Origin: an uncultured Bacillota bacterium
Lineage (GTDB): Bacteria; Bacillota; Clostridia; Christensenellales; UBA1242
Assembly (NCBI GenBank): GCA_900551705.1
Contig: URWY01000004.1
Span: 3,355 to 67,354, forward strand
Length of the DNA stretch: 64,000 nucleotides
Direction of reading: 5' to 3'
Both the position numbers and the translations under genes were made by a program. This document shows, piece after piece, positions 17,344 to 26,895 of this stretch. The notes under the pieces are model-generated. The model saw only the letters and a program-made list of their open reading frames with translations, searched no databases and had not been told where the DNA came from. Numbering within the stretch: the first letter of the stretch is position 1; each line of letters starts with the position of its first letter.

Positions 17344-20300
17344 ATGGAAAAATTCATTCACTTACATAACCACACAGAATATAGTTTGCTTGACGGCTGT
17401 GCTAGGATTAAAAAATTAGTTGAAGTCACCGCTGAACGCGGCTGGCCTGCAGTTGCAATCACTGACCATGGCAACATGTATGGTGCATTGCAATTTTATA
17501 CTGCATGTTTAGCAAAAGGAATAAAACCAATTATTGGCACAGAGTTTTATGTAAGCGAAAATCTTTATGATAAAAACGGCAAACAAAATTTTTATCACCA
17601 AATTTTAATAGCAAAAAATAATGTTGGTTATAAAAATTTGTTAAAACTTAACTCAATCGCCTTTAAAGATGGTTATTATTACAAACCAAGAATTGACTTC
17701 AAAATCATGGAGCAATACCATGAAGGCTTAATCTGTTTAAGCGCGTGTTTAGCTGGAAAATTGCCACAACTTATATTAAGCAGACAATTTGACGAAGCAG
17801 AAAAATTGACATTATGGTATAAAAACTTATATGGTGACGATTTTTATCTTGAAGTTCAAAATCACGGTATACCAGAACAACAAGAAGTAAATAGATATTT
17901 AAAAACATTATCCGAAAGACACGGAATTAAACTTGTAGCAACGAACGACTGCCATTATATTTACCAAGAAGACGCCGAAATGCAAGATATTTTGATGTGC
18001 GTTCAAATGGGAAAACGCGTTGACGATCCAGATAGATTAAAGTTCTCAACAGATCAATTTTATTACAAAACTTATGAAGAAATGGCAGAAGCAATGAAAG
18101 GCTATGAAGAAGCACTTGCAACACCTTTCGAAATTGCTGACAAAGTTGATGTTGTTATTAGGTCAAAGGCTCATGGCGATATTATCGGTTTAGACAGCAA
18201 ATATGTTATGCCTGCCAACGAGAACTACATTCCTAAATATGTTCCAGAAAATGGTATGACGCCTTATGAGTTTTTGCGTGATTTAACAATGAAAGGTTTG
18301 AAAGACAGATATAAGGATGTCACACCTGAAATTATGCAAAGAGCAGAAACAGAACTTGAAATTATTAACTCTCAAGGTTTTGTGGAATACTTTCTTATAG
18401 TCTGGGACTATATCAACTATGCAAGGCAAAATGGCATTCCTGTTGGTCCTGGTCGTGGTTCTGGTGCAGGAAGTATTGTTGCCTATGCCAGTGGAATTAC
18501 TCGTGTTGACCCACTTAAATATGACTTAATCTTTGAAAGATTTATTCACAAAGAGCGTGTTTCAATGCCCGATTTCGATGTTGACTTCGATTACGATAGG
18601 CGCAGTGAAGTTATTGAATATGTTAAGCGCAAATATGGCGATGACCATGTTGCCTTGATTGCTACATTCGGCACAATGGCGGCTAAAAATGCCATACGAG
18701 ATGTTGCAAGAACGCTTAATATGCCATATTCAGAGGCTGATAAAATTGCTAAATTAATTCCAAATAAGTTGCCAGCAGGCATTAAAAAGCCACCAGTTTT
18801 GAAATACTACTTTGGCGTTACTGGTGACGAGAAAAACGATAAATACATAATTCCAGAACTAAGACAACTTTATGATGACGATCCATTTATCAAAAAAGTA
18901 TGCGACTTAGCAATTAAACTTGAAGGTACTCCACGAAATGTTTCAACTCACGCTTGTGGAACGCTGATCGCACCAGAGGCAGTTGATAACTTTGTTCCAC
19001 TTTCACGAAGTGGAGATGATATTTCAACTCAATACAACATGATAGAGCTTGAACAACTTGGACTTTTGAAAATGGACTTCTTAGGTTTAAGAACTCTAAC
19101 AGATATTAACAAAGCATTAACCTATATTAAGGAAGATAAAAACATAGATATTGACTTCTACAATATGGAGTATGACGACAAAAATGTTTATGATTTAATT
19201 TCGTCAGGAAACACCGAAGCGATATTCCAACTTGAAAGTGAAGGTATGAAAAAGTTTATGAAGGACTTAAAGCCGGACTGCTTGGAAGATATTATCGCTG
19301 GCGTATCGCTTTATCGTCCTGGCCCTATGGATTCAATTCCAAGGTATATCAAAAATAAGCAAAATCCTGATAAAATCGTATACGCTCACCCATGCCTAGA
19401 AAAAATTCTTGATGTTACTTACGGCTGTATTGTCTACCAAGAACAAGTTATGAAGATTTTCCAAGTTATGGGCGGATATAATATGGGGCAAGCGGACAAT
19501 GTTAGACGAATTATGGGTAAGAAAAAAGTTGAAAAGATGCCTGCTGAAAAGAAAAAATTTATTGAAGGTTGGGAAGATCCAAAAGGTATCAGTCCAATTC
19601 CTGGTGCTTTAAAACTTGGTGTTCCAAGAGAAGTTGCAGAACAAGTATTCCACGAAATGGAATCCTTCGCACAATACGCCTTCAATAAATCGCACGCAGC
19701 CGCTTATGCCTTTTTAACATATCAAACAGCATATTTGAAATGTTACTATGAAATATACTTCCTATGCTCTGTTTTAAATAATAGGATTACTAACTCTGAT
19801 GAAATTAAAAAATATGTGACATATATTAAATCGGAAGGCTATCAAGTTTTACCACCAGATATTAATAAAAGTAAAACATATTTCTCAGTTGAAAATGGCA
19901 ATTTGCGTTTCGGACTTGCCGCTATCAAGAATGTTGGCGTTGCTCTTATTGAAAACATAATTTCAGAGCGTGAAACAAACGGCGAATTTAAAGATTTTAT
20001 GGACTTTATTAAGCGTGTCGATAGCGCCGCACATAACAAACGCTGTTTGGAAAGTTTAATACTTGCTGGTGCGTTTGATTGCTTCGGAGTTTATCGCTCA
20101 CAACTTATGAGTATTTACGATATTGCGGTTGGCCGTGAATCACTTGAAAGGAAGAAAAAAGCAAGCGGACAATTTTCTCTTTTTGATACATTTGAAGACC
20201 AAGAACCTGTTTTAGAGGATAAACTTGACTATCCAGACATCAAAGAATTTAACAAAGATGCAAAGTTAAAATTTGAAAAAGAAGTTGTTGGTATTTATAT

Positions 20301-20949
20301 CTCAGGAAACCCACTTGACGAGCATTTGGAAAAATTTAAAGATTTCAACTTAAAATCAACGATGCTAGAACCAGTGGAAAGCGAATTTGACGAAGATTCC
20401 GATGACAACTCCCCTAAATATTCAAACGATTTACAAAATGATATGAAAGTTATATGCGGAGGAATACTTGGAGATTGCAGAAAAACTGTAACAAAAAACG
20501 GCAATCGCGAAATGGGATTTGCACAAGTTGAAGACCTATACGGAACAATAGATTTGATGTTCTTTCCAGATTGCTATCGCAGATTAAAACCTTTGATTGT
20601 TGACGATAATTTAGTTACAGTTAAAGGCCATTTAAGTATACGTGACGGCGAAAAACCAACTGTAATTGTTGAAGATTTAATTCCTTGGAAGAAAACTGAA
20701 AAGAAAGAAGAAGAACCAGAAAAAGTTGAACCAAAGAAGCGCCTTTGTTTAAGGTTTGATACAACAGATACACTTTTATATAATAAAATCGTTTCCGTGA
20801 TAGCCACCTATCCTGGGGAAAGTGAAGTTTATGTAAGATGTTTACAAACTGGAACAGCATTTAAAATGAATAAAACGGTTACAATTTCAAATCATTTACA
20901 AAATGAACTTTGCGGAATTTTGGAAGAAGAAAATATCATTGTTCAATAA
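17344..20949 (+). CDS. dnaE: DNA polymerase III alpha subunit DnaE
   Basis: Replicative polymerase, 1201 aa. N-terminal PHP domain (FIHLHNHTEYSLLDGCARIK; AITDHGNMYGALQFY), polymerase core with GPGRGSGAGSIVAYASGITR and the catalytic PDFDVDFDYDRR, QYNMIELEQLGLLKMDFLGL, then VYQEQVMKIFQVMGGY, HhH region (GLAAIKNVGVALIENI) and C-terminal OB fold (GGILGDCRKTVTKNG). It is the DnaE1-like long form. No ribosome binding site; starts within a few bases of its predicted transcript start. Follows whiA as in many Clostridia. Confidence 0.97.
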   Translation: MEKFIHLHNHTEYSLLDGCARIKKLVEVTAERGWPAVAITDHGNMYGALQFYTACLAKGIKPIIGTEFYVSENLYDKNGKQNFYHQILIAKNNVGYKNLLKLNSIAFKDGYYYKPRIDFKIMEQYHEGLICLSACLAGKLPQLILSRQFDEAEKLTLWYKNLYGDDFYLEVQNHGIPEQQEVNRYLKTLSERHGIKLVATNDCHYIYQEDAEMQDILMCVQMGKRVDDPDRLKFSTDQFYYKTYEEMAEAMKGYEEALATPFEIADKVDVVIRSKAHGDIIGLDSKYVMPANENYIPKYVPENGMTPYEFLRDLTMKGLKDRYKDVTPEIMQRAETELEIINSQGFVEYFLIVWDYINYARQNGIPVGPGRGSGAGSIVAYASGITRVDPLKYDLIFERFIHKERVSMPDFDVDFDYDRRSEVIEYVKRKYGDDHVALIATFGTMAAKNAIRDVARTLNMPYSEADKIAKLIPNKLPAGIKKPPVLKYYFGVTGDEKNDKYIIPELRQLYDDDPFIKKVCDLAIKLEGTPRNVSTHACGTLIAPEAVDNFVPLSRSGDDISTQYNMIELEQLGLLKMDFLGLRTLTDINKALTYIKEDKNIDIDFYNMEYDDKNVYDLISSGNTEAIFQLESEGMKKFMKDLKPDCLEDIIAGVSLYRPGPMDSIPRYIKNKQNPDKIVYAHPCLEKILDVTYGCIVYQEQVMKIFQVMGGYNMGQADNVRRIMGKKKVEKMPAEKKKFIEGWEDPKGISPIPGALKLGVPREVAEQVFHEMESFAQYAFNKSHAAAYAFLTYQTAYLKCYYEIYFLCSVLNNRITNSDEIKKYVTYIKSEGYQVLPPDINKSKTYFSVENGNLRFGLAAIKNVGVALIENIISERETNGEFKDFMDFIKRVDSAAHNKRCLESLILAGAFDCFGVYRSQLMSIYDIAVGRESLERKKKASGQFSLFDTFEDQEPVLEDKLDYPDIKEFNKDAKLKFEKEVVGIYISGNPLDEHLEKFKDFNLKSTMLEPVESEFDEDSDDNSPKYSNDLQNDMKVICGGILGDCRKTVTKNGNREMGFAQVEDLYGTIDLMFFPDCYRRLKPLIVDDNLVTVKGHLSIRDGEKPTVIVEDLIPWKKTEKKEEEPEKVEPKKRLCLRFDTTDTLLYNKIVSVIATYPGESEVYVRCLQTGTAFKMNKTVTISNHLQNELCGILEEENIIVQ

Positions 20950-20957
20950 AAAAACAA

Positions 20958-20985
20958 AAAAAATAGGCATAAAAACCTATTTTTT
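20958..20985. terminator. Bidirectional terminator after dnaE
   Basis: 10-bp stem AAAAAATAGG/CCTATTTTTT with loop CATAAAAA; T run on both strands, shared with the convergent DUF378 gene. Confidence 0.8.
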
Positions 20986-20987
20986 TA

Positions 20988-21323
20988 TTAATTTTTATCA
21001 TTTTTTACACGCTCGTATTCTTTTTCATCATCATATCGCGAATATTCTTCACGATTCTTTTCCAATTTTTCTGGTTTATTTTTAAACACATGAATTCGCC
21101 CTTTCCCGCGGATTGCCATGATACCAAGCCATAATGCGGCAAAGCCAAATATTATATAACAAATTCTGCTAAACATTGATGCTTGCGTTCCGAAAAATCC
21201 CGCAATAATATCATATTGCAACATTCCGATGCTAAGCCAATTTATCGAACCAAACAAAGTAACTAAAAAACAGATAAATGTAATCATATAGATATTTTTT
21301 GTTTTTAAATTATTTTTATTCAT
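20988..21323 (-). CDS. DUF378-domain membrane protein
   Basis: 111 aa. Two membrane segments: IYMITFICFLVTLFGSINWL (about 11-30) and MFSRICYIIFGFAALWLGIM (about 50-69). The signature GSINWLSIGMLQYDIIAGFF followed by RICYIIFGFAALWL is the DUF378/YuzA pattern. A charged cytoplasmic tail follows (PEKLEKNREEYSRYDDEKEY). Function unknown in the family. No clear ribosome binding site; divergent from the coiled-coil gene with 62 bp between starts. Confidence 0.8.
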   Translation of the reverse strand: MNKNNLKTKNIYMITFICFLVTLFGSINWLSIGMLQYDIIAGFFGTQASMFSRICYIIFGFAALWLGIMAIRGKGRIHVFKNKPEKLEKNREEYSRYDDEKEYERVKNDKN

Positions 21324-21339
21324 ATTTTGTCAGTCAAAA

Positions 21340-21369
21340 TTGCGTATAGGTTTTCTCTGTTTGTATAAT
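21340..21369 (+). promoter_or_regulatory. Sigma-A-type promoter of the coiled-coil gene
   Basis: -35 TTGCGT (21340-21345), 18-bp spacer, -10 TATAAT (21364-21369), then CGGAGG before the ATG at 21386. Confidence 0.55.
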
Positions 21370-21385
21370 TTACACGGAGGCATAT

Positions 21386-23296
21386 ATGCAAAACGAAGAA
21401 TTATTACATAAAGTAGAAGACTTAGAAAAACGAATTTCTTTTTCTAAAAAACAAGAAACAACAGACCTTTCTGAAATCGAAAACAAATTGCAAAAATTTC
21501 AACTTTTCCGTGAAACAGCAACCGAAAGGATCATTAACCTTGATAATTCAATGACAAATATCATGGAAACTGAAATGGAAAAGAGTGGGCAAATCAGCGA
21601 TTTGCAAAGCAGAGTTGCAACCTTGGAGAGCAATAGCGGTTCATCTATATCTGACGAACAAATAGCACAAATCGAAGCAAATAAGCAAACAATTACAAAC
21701 CAAGCGAATTCGATTTCAGACCTAGAAAGTGCTGTCGGGAATCACACAACCAAAATTAATTCACTTATCACAAGCGACTCTGCACAAACCGAAGATATAA
21801 CCAATTTGTCACTCAATTATTCGCATCTGAATAATGATGTTGATTCAATGACTAGCTCTGTTACAACGCTAACACAGAACTATAATGTTCATGAAGGCAA
21901 AATTCAAAATGCGCAATCAAATATAACCGATTTGGAAACCAGAGTCACAACGCTAGAAAATTCAACCCCAACTCCTGTTCAATCTGATCTTCCAGAAACA
22001 TATAACTATTTCAATACAGCCAAATTTGAACAAAATCAAGAAACATACGGCATTTATGAACACTTTTTTACATGTTTCTTCTTAACCGAACCAACTTCGC
22101 TATGTAAAATAAAGTTCAAAGCGAATGTTTCAAAAATAAGTGAAATTGACTACACAAAAACGCTCAATGTTTATCTCAATGACGAGGTTATTTGCACAAG
22201 ACAATATTCTGGCAAAGGAACAGAAGACGATGTTATCGAATTTGAATATTATTTCTATCCACAAACAAACAACAATAGAATAACTCTAAAATCTACGGAA
22301 AGAAATAACCTAAAAAAGAAAAGCAGACTCAAATTGAAAGATTGTTCAATCGAAATCCTTGGCCGAAATGTCACTGTTTTAAACCGTGATACAACTTTTA
22401 GAGTTTTTCCAGCGGGAAATAAATATTATTTAACAAAAAATAATTATGAAAATGCAACTGGTAAAATAATGCAAATTGGCGACACTTCTTGGAACGAAAA
22501 TTTCTTCGATGTTCCACGAATTGTTTATAATGTAGATGACGAAAACGCATCAGCAATGGATAAATCAATATATTCAACAATTAATCACACAATTTTGCCT
22601 AAATTTACCTATGATAGTGCCAATTCAAAATTTGAAATTGACGATACTAATTATTTAATTACCAGCGTTTATTGTCATATTCAAAATCTATATAATCTTT
22701 CAAGCGAACTTGCTCCAACAAATTACAGTTCAACAAACATGTTGAGCCTCTGTCCAATATATTCAATTTCAACGCCAGGCGATAACGACACAACATTATT
22801 GCATACTTGTTCAGTCAGACCAGCATCAAATTTTATGTTATGTATGAATAAATCAAATAACCTATCACTGGCTAATATGGAAGTCAAATTAAACGGTGAA
22901 TCTCTTAATAAAAGATGGGTTTTTTGCACTCCTGTTATTTACAATGATTGGGTCACAAACAACACTCACCCATATTATTGCATCGGATTAGATGAATTTG
23001 GTAACAACATTTTCTTTAATGCACGCGAAGCAACCTACTCTATTGATTTAGGGAAAGGCACACAAACAACAGCGTTCGGCCAAGCGAACGGCAACATTCA
23101 TGTATATATGAGTATTGCAAACAAGATTTTTAAAAAGGTTTTAACCTTCAATACAACAACTCAACAATATGAACTTTCATCATCTGAATTCTTTTGCATC
23201 GGAAACGAATACATCGAAGGAATTTCTGACGACTATTTCATAAAAAAAGGCGAAACATGGAATTATGTTCCGCCTACTACTACAACCGAAAACTAA
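21386..23296 (+). CDS. Long coiled-coil protein with beta-rich C-terminus, unknown
   Basis: 636 aa, no signal peptide, no membrane segment. The first about 200 residues are heptad-like: LLHKVEDLEKRISFSKKQ, QISDLQSRVATLESNSG, NQANSISDLESAVGNHTTKI and ITDLETRVTTLENSTPTP. The recurring DLExxVxxLE repeats resemble trimeric stalks of phage tail fibres or fibre-like surface proteins. After a PTP hinge comes a compositionally different region rich in Asn, Thr and Tyr, probably beta structure (VYLNDEVICTRQYSG, VFPAGNKYYLTKNNYENATG). I do not recognise this head. Strong ribosome binding site CGGAGG. It stands alone between DUF378 and ftsH, without phage genes. Confidence 0.75.
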   Translation: MQNEELLHKVEDLEKRISFSKKQETTDLSEIENKLQKFQLFRETATERIINLDNSMTNIMETEMEKSGQISDLQSRVATLESNSGSSISDEQIAQIEANKQTITNQANSISDLESAVGNHTTKINSLITSDSAQTEDITNLSLNYSHLNNDVDSMTSSVTTLTQNYNVHEGKIQNAQSNITDLETRVTTLENSTPTPVQSDLPETYNYFNTAKFEQNQETYGIYEHFFTCFFLTEPTSLCKIKFKANVSKISEIDYTKTLNVYLNDEVICTRQYSGKGTEDDVIEFEYYFYPQTNNNRITLKSTERNNLKKKSRLKLKDCSIEILGRNVTVLNRDTTFRVFPAGNKYYLTKNNYENATGKIMQIGDTSWNENFFDVPRIVYNVDDENASAMDKSIYSTINHTILPKFTYDSANSKFEIDDTNYLITSVYCHIQNLYNLSSELAPTNYSSTNMLSLCPIYSISTPGDNDTTLLHTCSVRPASNFMLCMNKSNNLSLANMEVKLNGESLNKRWVFCTPVIYNDWVTNNTHPYYCIGLDEFGNNIFFNAREATYSIDLGKGTQTTAFGQANGNIHVYMSIANKIFKKVLTFNTTTQQYELSSSEFFCIGNEYIEGISDDYFIKKGETWNYVPPTTTTEN

Positions 23297-23301
23297 AAAA
23301 T

Positions 23302-25557
23302 TTAGTCGTTTTTATCAGTTTTTTTAGGTTTTTTTGTTGTTTTAACCATTTTTTCGTTCAATTTTTGAACTTTATCTTTTTTAACCGTATCATTTTCTGA
23401 TGCGGTTTTTTTAGTTCTTGGACGCCTTACTTTCTTTTCTGGCTCTTTGTTTTCACCATTTTCAGATTTATTCTCGTTCACATTCTCTGCAACTTCAACT
23501 TCTTGTTTTTCTGCATTTTGTTTGTGATTTTCATATTCTTTTTCAATCTCATTTTTGTTGTCCACAAGTTGGTCATATTCTTTCTTAGTAACAACACCAG
23601 CTTTCAAAAGCATTTCAGCAGTTTTAAGTTTGTTATTTAAGTCATTCAATTTTCTTAAATATTCGTTGTCTTTTCTGCCTTTCTCTTCTTTTTCTTTCAA
23701 GATTTCGGCTTTCTTATCCATTTCTGCAACAATTTCATCAACAGATTTTCCTTCCATGAGCATGTCAACTTCTTCTTTATAAATTGTTTCTTTTATAATC
23801 AAAAGTTCAGACATCTTATCCATAATCAAACGATTTTCTTCAAGCAATTTATACGCTCTCTTATAGTTGTAATCTAAAATACCTCTAATTTCTTCGTCAA
23901 TGATTGCTGCTGTTTCTTCACTATATTTAGACTGATTTTGATAATCACGGCCAAGGAATGGCTGAGTTGAAGTATCATATCCGATAAATCCTAAACGATT
24001 GCTCATGCCCCATTCAGTTACCATTTTACGAGCGATATCTGTTGCATGTTGAATATCGTTAGATGCCCCCGTTGAAATATCCCCAAAGACAATTTGTTCA
24101 GCAATTCTGCCGCCCATACACATAGCAATTTGGTCATTTAATTTATTGTAAGTCATATGTTGGTCATCTTCGCTTGGCCTACTCATTGTGTAACCTGCCG
24201 CCATACCGCGTGGAATAATAGATACTTCTTGGACTTCGTCACAGTTCTCTAAGAGTTTACCAAGTATAGCATGTCCTGATTCATGATAAGTTGTAATCTT
24301 TTTGTCCCTATCTGTAACAAGTCTGCTTTTCTTTTGCGGACCCATTATTACCTTATTAATACCTTCTGTCAAATCTGACATAATGATTTTTGGTCTATTA
24401 GCCCTTGCAGCAAGGATTGATGCTTCATTAAGCATGTTTTCAATGTCTGCGCCAGTAAATCCACTAGTAATTCTTGCTAAAACTTTGAAATCAATATCAT
24501 CGTCTAAAGGCTTATTGCGCGCGTGAATTTTTATAATGCTTTCACGGCCTTTTACATCAGGAACATGAACATAAATTTGTCTGTCAAATCTACCAGGTCT
24601 TAAAAGTGCTGGGTCGAGGACATCACTTCTGTTTGTTGCTGCCAAAACGATTATTCCTTCGTTTGCTTCAAAACCGTCCATTTCAACAAGTAGTTGGTTT
24701 AAAGTTTGCTCTCTTTCATCATTTCCACCGCCAAGACCAGTTCCTCTTTGACGACCAACAGCATCAATTTCATCTATAAATATAATGCATGGTCTGCTTT
24801 TCTTAGCTTGATCAAATAAATCTCTAACACGGGAAGCCCCAACACCAACAAACATCTCAACAAAGTCTGAACCGCTTATTGATAAGAAAGGAACATTACT
24901 TTCACCAGCAACCGCTTTTGCAAGCAAAGTTTTACCTGTTCCAGGAGGGCCAACAAGCAATACACCTTTTGGTATTCTAGCACCTAAGTTTGTAAATTTT
25001 TGAGGATTCTTTAAAAATTCTACAACTTCTTCAAGTTCAGCCTTTTCTTCATCAGCGCCAGCAACATCTGAAAATCTAACTTTTATATTGTCAGTAGCGC
25101 GCGCCTTGCTTTTACCAAATCCCATTGAGCCTTGCCCACCTTTGGTTATAGCGCGGAATATAAAGTATGCAATTATCAATATTACAAATAAACTAATATA
25201 AGGCATTATAGTTTCTAAAAACGATTCTTTGATTTGTTGCTCGGTATAATCAATATTTTTACTTGTAATTAAGTTAATCAAATTCTCTTGCGTTGCCGAT
25301 GTTGCGACTTCACAATAAAAATCTGAACTATTTGGCAATTTTTTGTCTGAATCTACCTTTGTTATTCTAAACACGCCACCATAGTAATACACTTCACCTA
25401 CCTGATCGGTATTAATCATTTCAGTAAATCCTTTTGGCGTTATTTTATCTCCATAAGAATTATTGCCTGTAAATAAAATTACAACTAGCACAATAATTAA
25501 TATGGCAAAAACTATCCACCACAGCTTTTTAAAATTATCTTTTTTATTTTTGTCCAT
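23302..25557 (-). CDS. ftsH: ATP-dependent zinc metalloprotease FtsH with long C-terminal extension
   Basis: Membrane AAA+ protease, 751 aa from the ATG at 25557 (ribosome binding site AAGGAGAG; an upstream TTG frame would contain it). Two membrane segments (about 15-35 and 115-135) flank the extracytoplasmic domain. Walker [18 protein letters not shown], Walker [19 protein letters not shown] region [14 protein letters not shown], and zinc site [10 protein letters not shown] (HExxH in the family, here HESGH). About 140 residues extend past the protease domain: a coiled coil, a SHOCT-like motif ([20 protein letters not shown]) and a highly basic tail with repeated KK/RR. Confidence 0.95.
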   Translation of the reverse strand: MDKNKKDNFKKLWWIVFAILIIVLVVILFTGNNSYGDKITPKGFTEMINTDQVGEVYYYGGVFRITKVDSDKKLPNSSDFYCEVATSATQENLINLITSKNIDYTEQQIKESFLETIMPYISLFVILIIAYFIFRAITKGGQGSMGFGKSKARATDNIKVRFSDVAGADEEKAELEEVVEFLKNPQKFTNLGARIPKGVLLVGPPGTGKTLLAKAVAGESNVPFLSISGSDFVEMFVGVGASRVRDLFDQAKKSRPCIIFIDEIDAVGRQRGTGLGGGNDEREQTLNQLLVEMDGFEANEGIIVLAATNRSDVLDPALLRPGRFDRQIYVHVPDVKGRESIIKIHARNKPLDDDIDFKVLARITSGFTGADIENMLNEASILAARANRPKIIMSDLTEGINKVIMGPQKKSRLVTDRDKKITTYHESGHAILGKLLENCDEVQEVSIIPRGMAAGYTMSRPSEDDQHMTYNKLNDQIAMCMGGRIAEQIVFGDISTGASNDIQHATDIARKMVTEWGMSNRLGFIGYDTSTQPFLGRDYQNQSKYSEETAAIIDEEIRGILDYNYKRAYKLLEENRLIMDKMSELLIIKETIYKEEVDMLMEGKSVDEIVAEMDKKAEILKEKEEKGRKDNEYLRKLNDLNNKLKTAEMLLKAGVVTKKEYDQLVDNKNEIEKEYENHKQNAEKQEVEVAENVNENKSENGENKEPEKKVRRPRTKKTASENDTVKKDKVQKLNEKMVKTTKKPKKTDKND

Positions 25558-25587
25558 AACTCTCCTTTTCAATAATTTCTAGATATT

Positions 25588-25616
25588 AGTTTAACACAAT
25601 TATGACTTTTTATCAA
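25588..25616 (-). promoter_or_regulatory. ftsH promoter
   Basis: Minus strand: -35 TTGATA (25611-25616), 17-bp spacer ending TGT, -10 TAAACT (25588-25593). About 30 nt of leader before the ATG with AAGGAGAG. Confidence 0.6.
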
Positions 25617-25836
25617 CTTGTTTAACCCTTTATAATAGGTAAATTTTAAGTAATTTGGCTTAAAATGCCGTTTTAAAAATCTTAATCCTAAGCCATTTTT
25701 ATGTTTTTAAATGATAAGTTAGTCGTTTACAAAAAATGGCTGAAAATTAAGTTTTTAAAGTAACATTTAAATTATGCAATACATGACATAATAATTAGAT
25801 TTATCATCTTAATGATATAAAATCGATATTAAACAA
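25617..25836. other. AT-rich intergenic stretch between ftsH promoter and parS cluster
   Basis: No gene seen. Contains a long-range inverted repeat TGGCTTA...TAAGCCA followed by TTTTTA, which could be a weak transcription stop, and otherwise AT-rich sequence without DnaA-box clusters. Confidence 0.5.
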
Positions 25837-25842
25837 TTAAAA

Positions 25843-25858
25843 TGTTTCACGTGAAACA
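25843..25858. promoter_or_regulatory. parS site 1
   Basis: TGTTTCACGTGAAACA, exact match to the 16-bp bacterial parS palindrome bound by ParB/Spo0J. This copy is the core of a 28-bp perfect palindrome (25837-25864). Confidence 0.97.
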
Positions 25859-25880
25859 TTTTAAATTTTCTTTTTTATAT

Positions 25881-25896
25881 TGTTTCACGTGAAACA
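25881..25896. promoter_or_regulatory. parS site 2
   Basis: Exact TGTTTCACGTGAAACA, 38 bp after site 1. Confidence 0.97.
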
Positions 25897-25917
25897 TCGG
25901 ACTTAGGTTGTTATTTT

Positions 25918-25933
25918 TGTTTCACGTGAAACA
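25918..25933. promoter_or_regulatory. parS site 3
   Basis: Exact TGTTTCACGTGAAACA, 37 bp after site 2 and 6 bp from the parB stop codon. Confidence 0.97.
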
Positions 25934-25938
25934 TTTTT

Positions 25939-26895
25939 TTACTTTCTTTTATTAAATGCACTTAAATCTTGCAATGTTAAAGTCTTTTTATTAATTAATG
26001 CTAACAACTCACTTATTCTATCTAAATCATCTTTTGAATAGTAGTCAATATATATCCTACCTTTGTTATCATTACCAATAGCAGACACTTTTGTGGCAAA
26101 TATTTTTTGCATTTCATTAATCATATCTTTTAATTCAATGCTTTGTTCAGATTTTGGTCTTTCTTTTGAAGGGTGGTTAATGTTTTTAACTAACTTTTCG
26201 ATATCTCTTACTGATAATTTTTTATTAACTGCAACAGTTGCGATCTTAATTTGTTCGATTGGATCGGTGAGTGCGACCAATATTTTAGCATGACCAGCAG
26301 ATAATTTATTCGTTTCAATCATATCTACTACTTCATTTGGCAAAGTAAGCAATCTAACGGTATTTGCAATTACTGAACGGCTTTTACCAATTCGTTCTGA
26401 TACCGCTTCTTGTGTTAACTTATATTCTTCCATTAATTGCTTGATTGCTTTTGCGGCTTCTATTGGATTTAAGTCTTCCCTTTGCAAGTTTTCAATAATC
26501 GATATTTCTTTAACTTGCTTTTCTGTAAATCTTCTAACATAAGCAGGGACGGTTTCAAGACCAGCGATTTTTGCTGCACGCCAACGGCGTTCACCGGCAA
26601 TAATCATGTATTTACCATCTTCGGCTTCATTTAAAACAATAGGTTGAATTATTCCATGAACTTTAATTGATGACGCTAACTCATTTAAGGCTGTTTCATC
26701 AAAGTGTTTACGAGGTTGGTTTGGGTTAGGAACTATATCGTTGATATTTATTTCATTCAAACCTTTAATTTCTTTTACAGTTGGATTTTGAGTTGCAGTC
26801 TGTTTAATTTCTTCTTGGTTATTTTCCAATTCATCTTCTTCATCATAAATTGATAATAGGGCATTTATACCTCTTCCGAGTCCTTTCTTAATCAT
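25939..26895 (-). CDS. parB: Chromosome partitioning protein ParB (Spo0J)
   Basis: CTP-dependent DNA clamp that loads at parS. 318 aa. IVPNPNQPRKHFDETALNEL, CTPase motifs AGERRWRAAK and ENLQREDLNPIEAA, helix-turn-helix AVSERIGKSRSVIANTVRLL, and a C-terminal dimerisation domain (GRIYIDYYSKDDLDRISELL). N-terminus MIKKGLGRGINALLS carries the ParA-interacting basic stretch. Overlaps parA by 8 nt; three parS sites lie immediately downstream of its stop. Confidence 0.97.
   Translation of the reverse strand: MIKKGLGRGINALLSIYDEEDELENNQEEIKQTATQNPTVKEIKGLNEININDIVPNPNQPRKHFDETALNELASSIKVHGIIQPIVLNEAEDGKYMIIAGERRWRAAKIAGLETVPAYVRRFTEKQVKEISIIENLQREDLNPIEAAKAIKQLMEEYKLTQEAVSERIGKSRSVIANTVRLLTLPNEVVDMIETNKLSAGHAKILVALTDPIEQIKIATVAVNKKLSVRDIEKLVKNINHPSKERPKSEQSIELKDMINEMQKIFATKVSAIGNDNKGRIYIDYYSKDDLDRISELLALINKKTLTLQDLSAFNKRK

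Noticed and set aside
21386..23296. Prophage remnant based on the fibre-like protein
   Set aside because: No other phage gene, composition change or attachment site around it; flanked by DUF378, dnaE and ftsH.
25837..25933. The repeated palindromes as transposon inverted repeats
   Set aside because: Each is an exact parS site beside parB; no transposase or target duplication.
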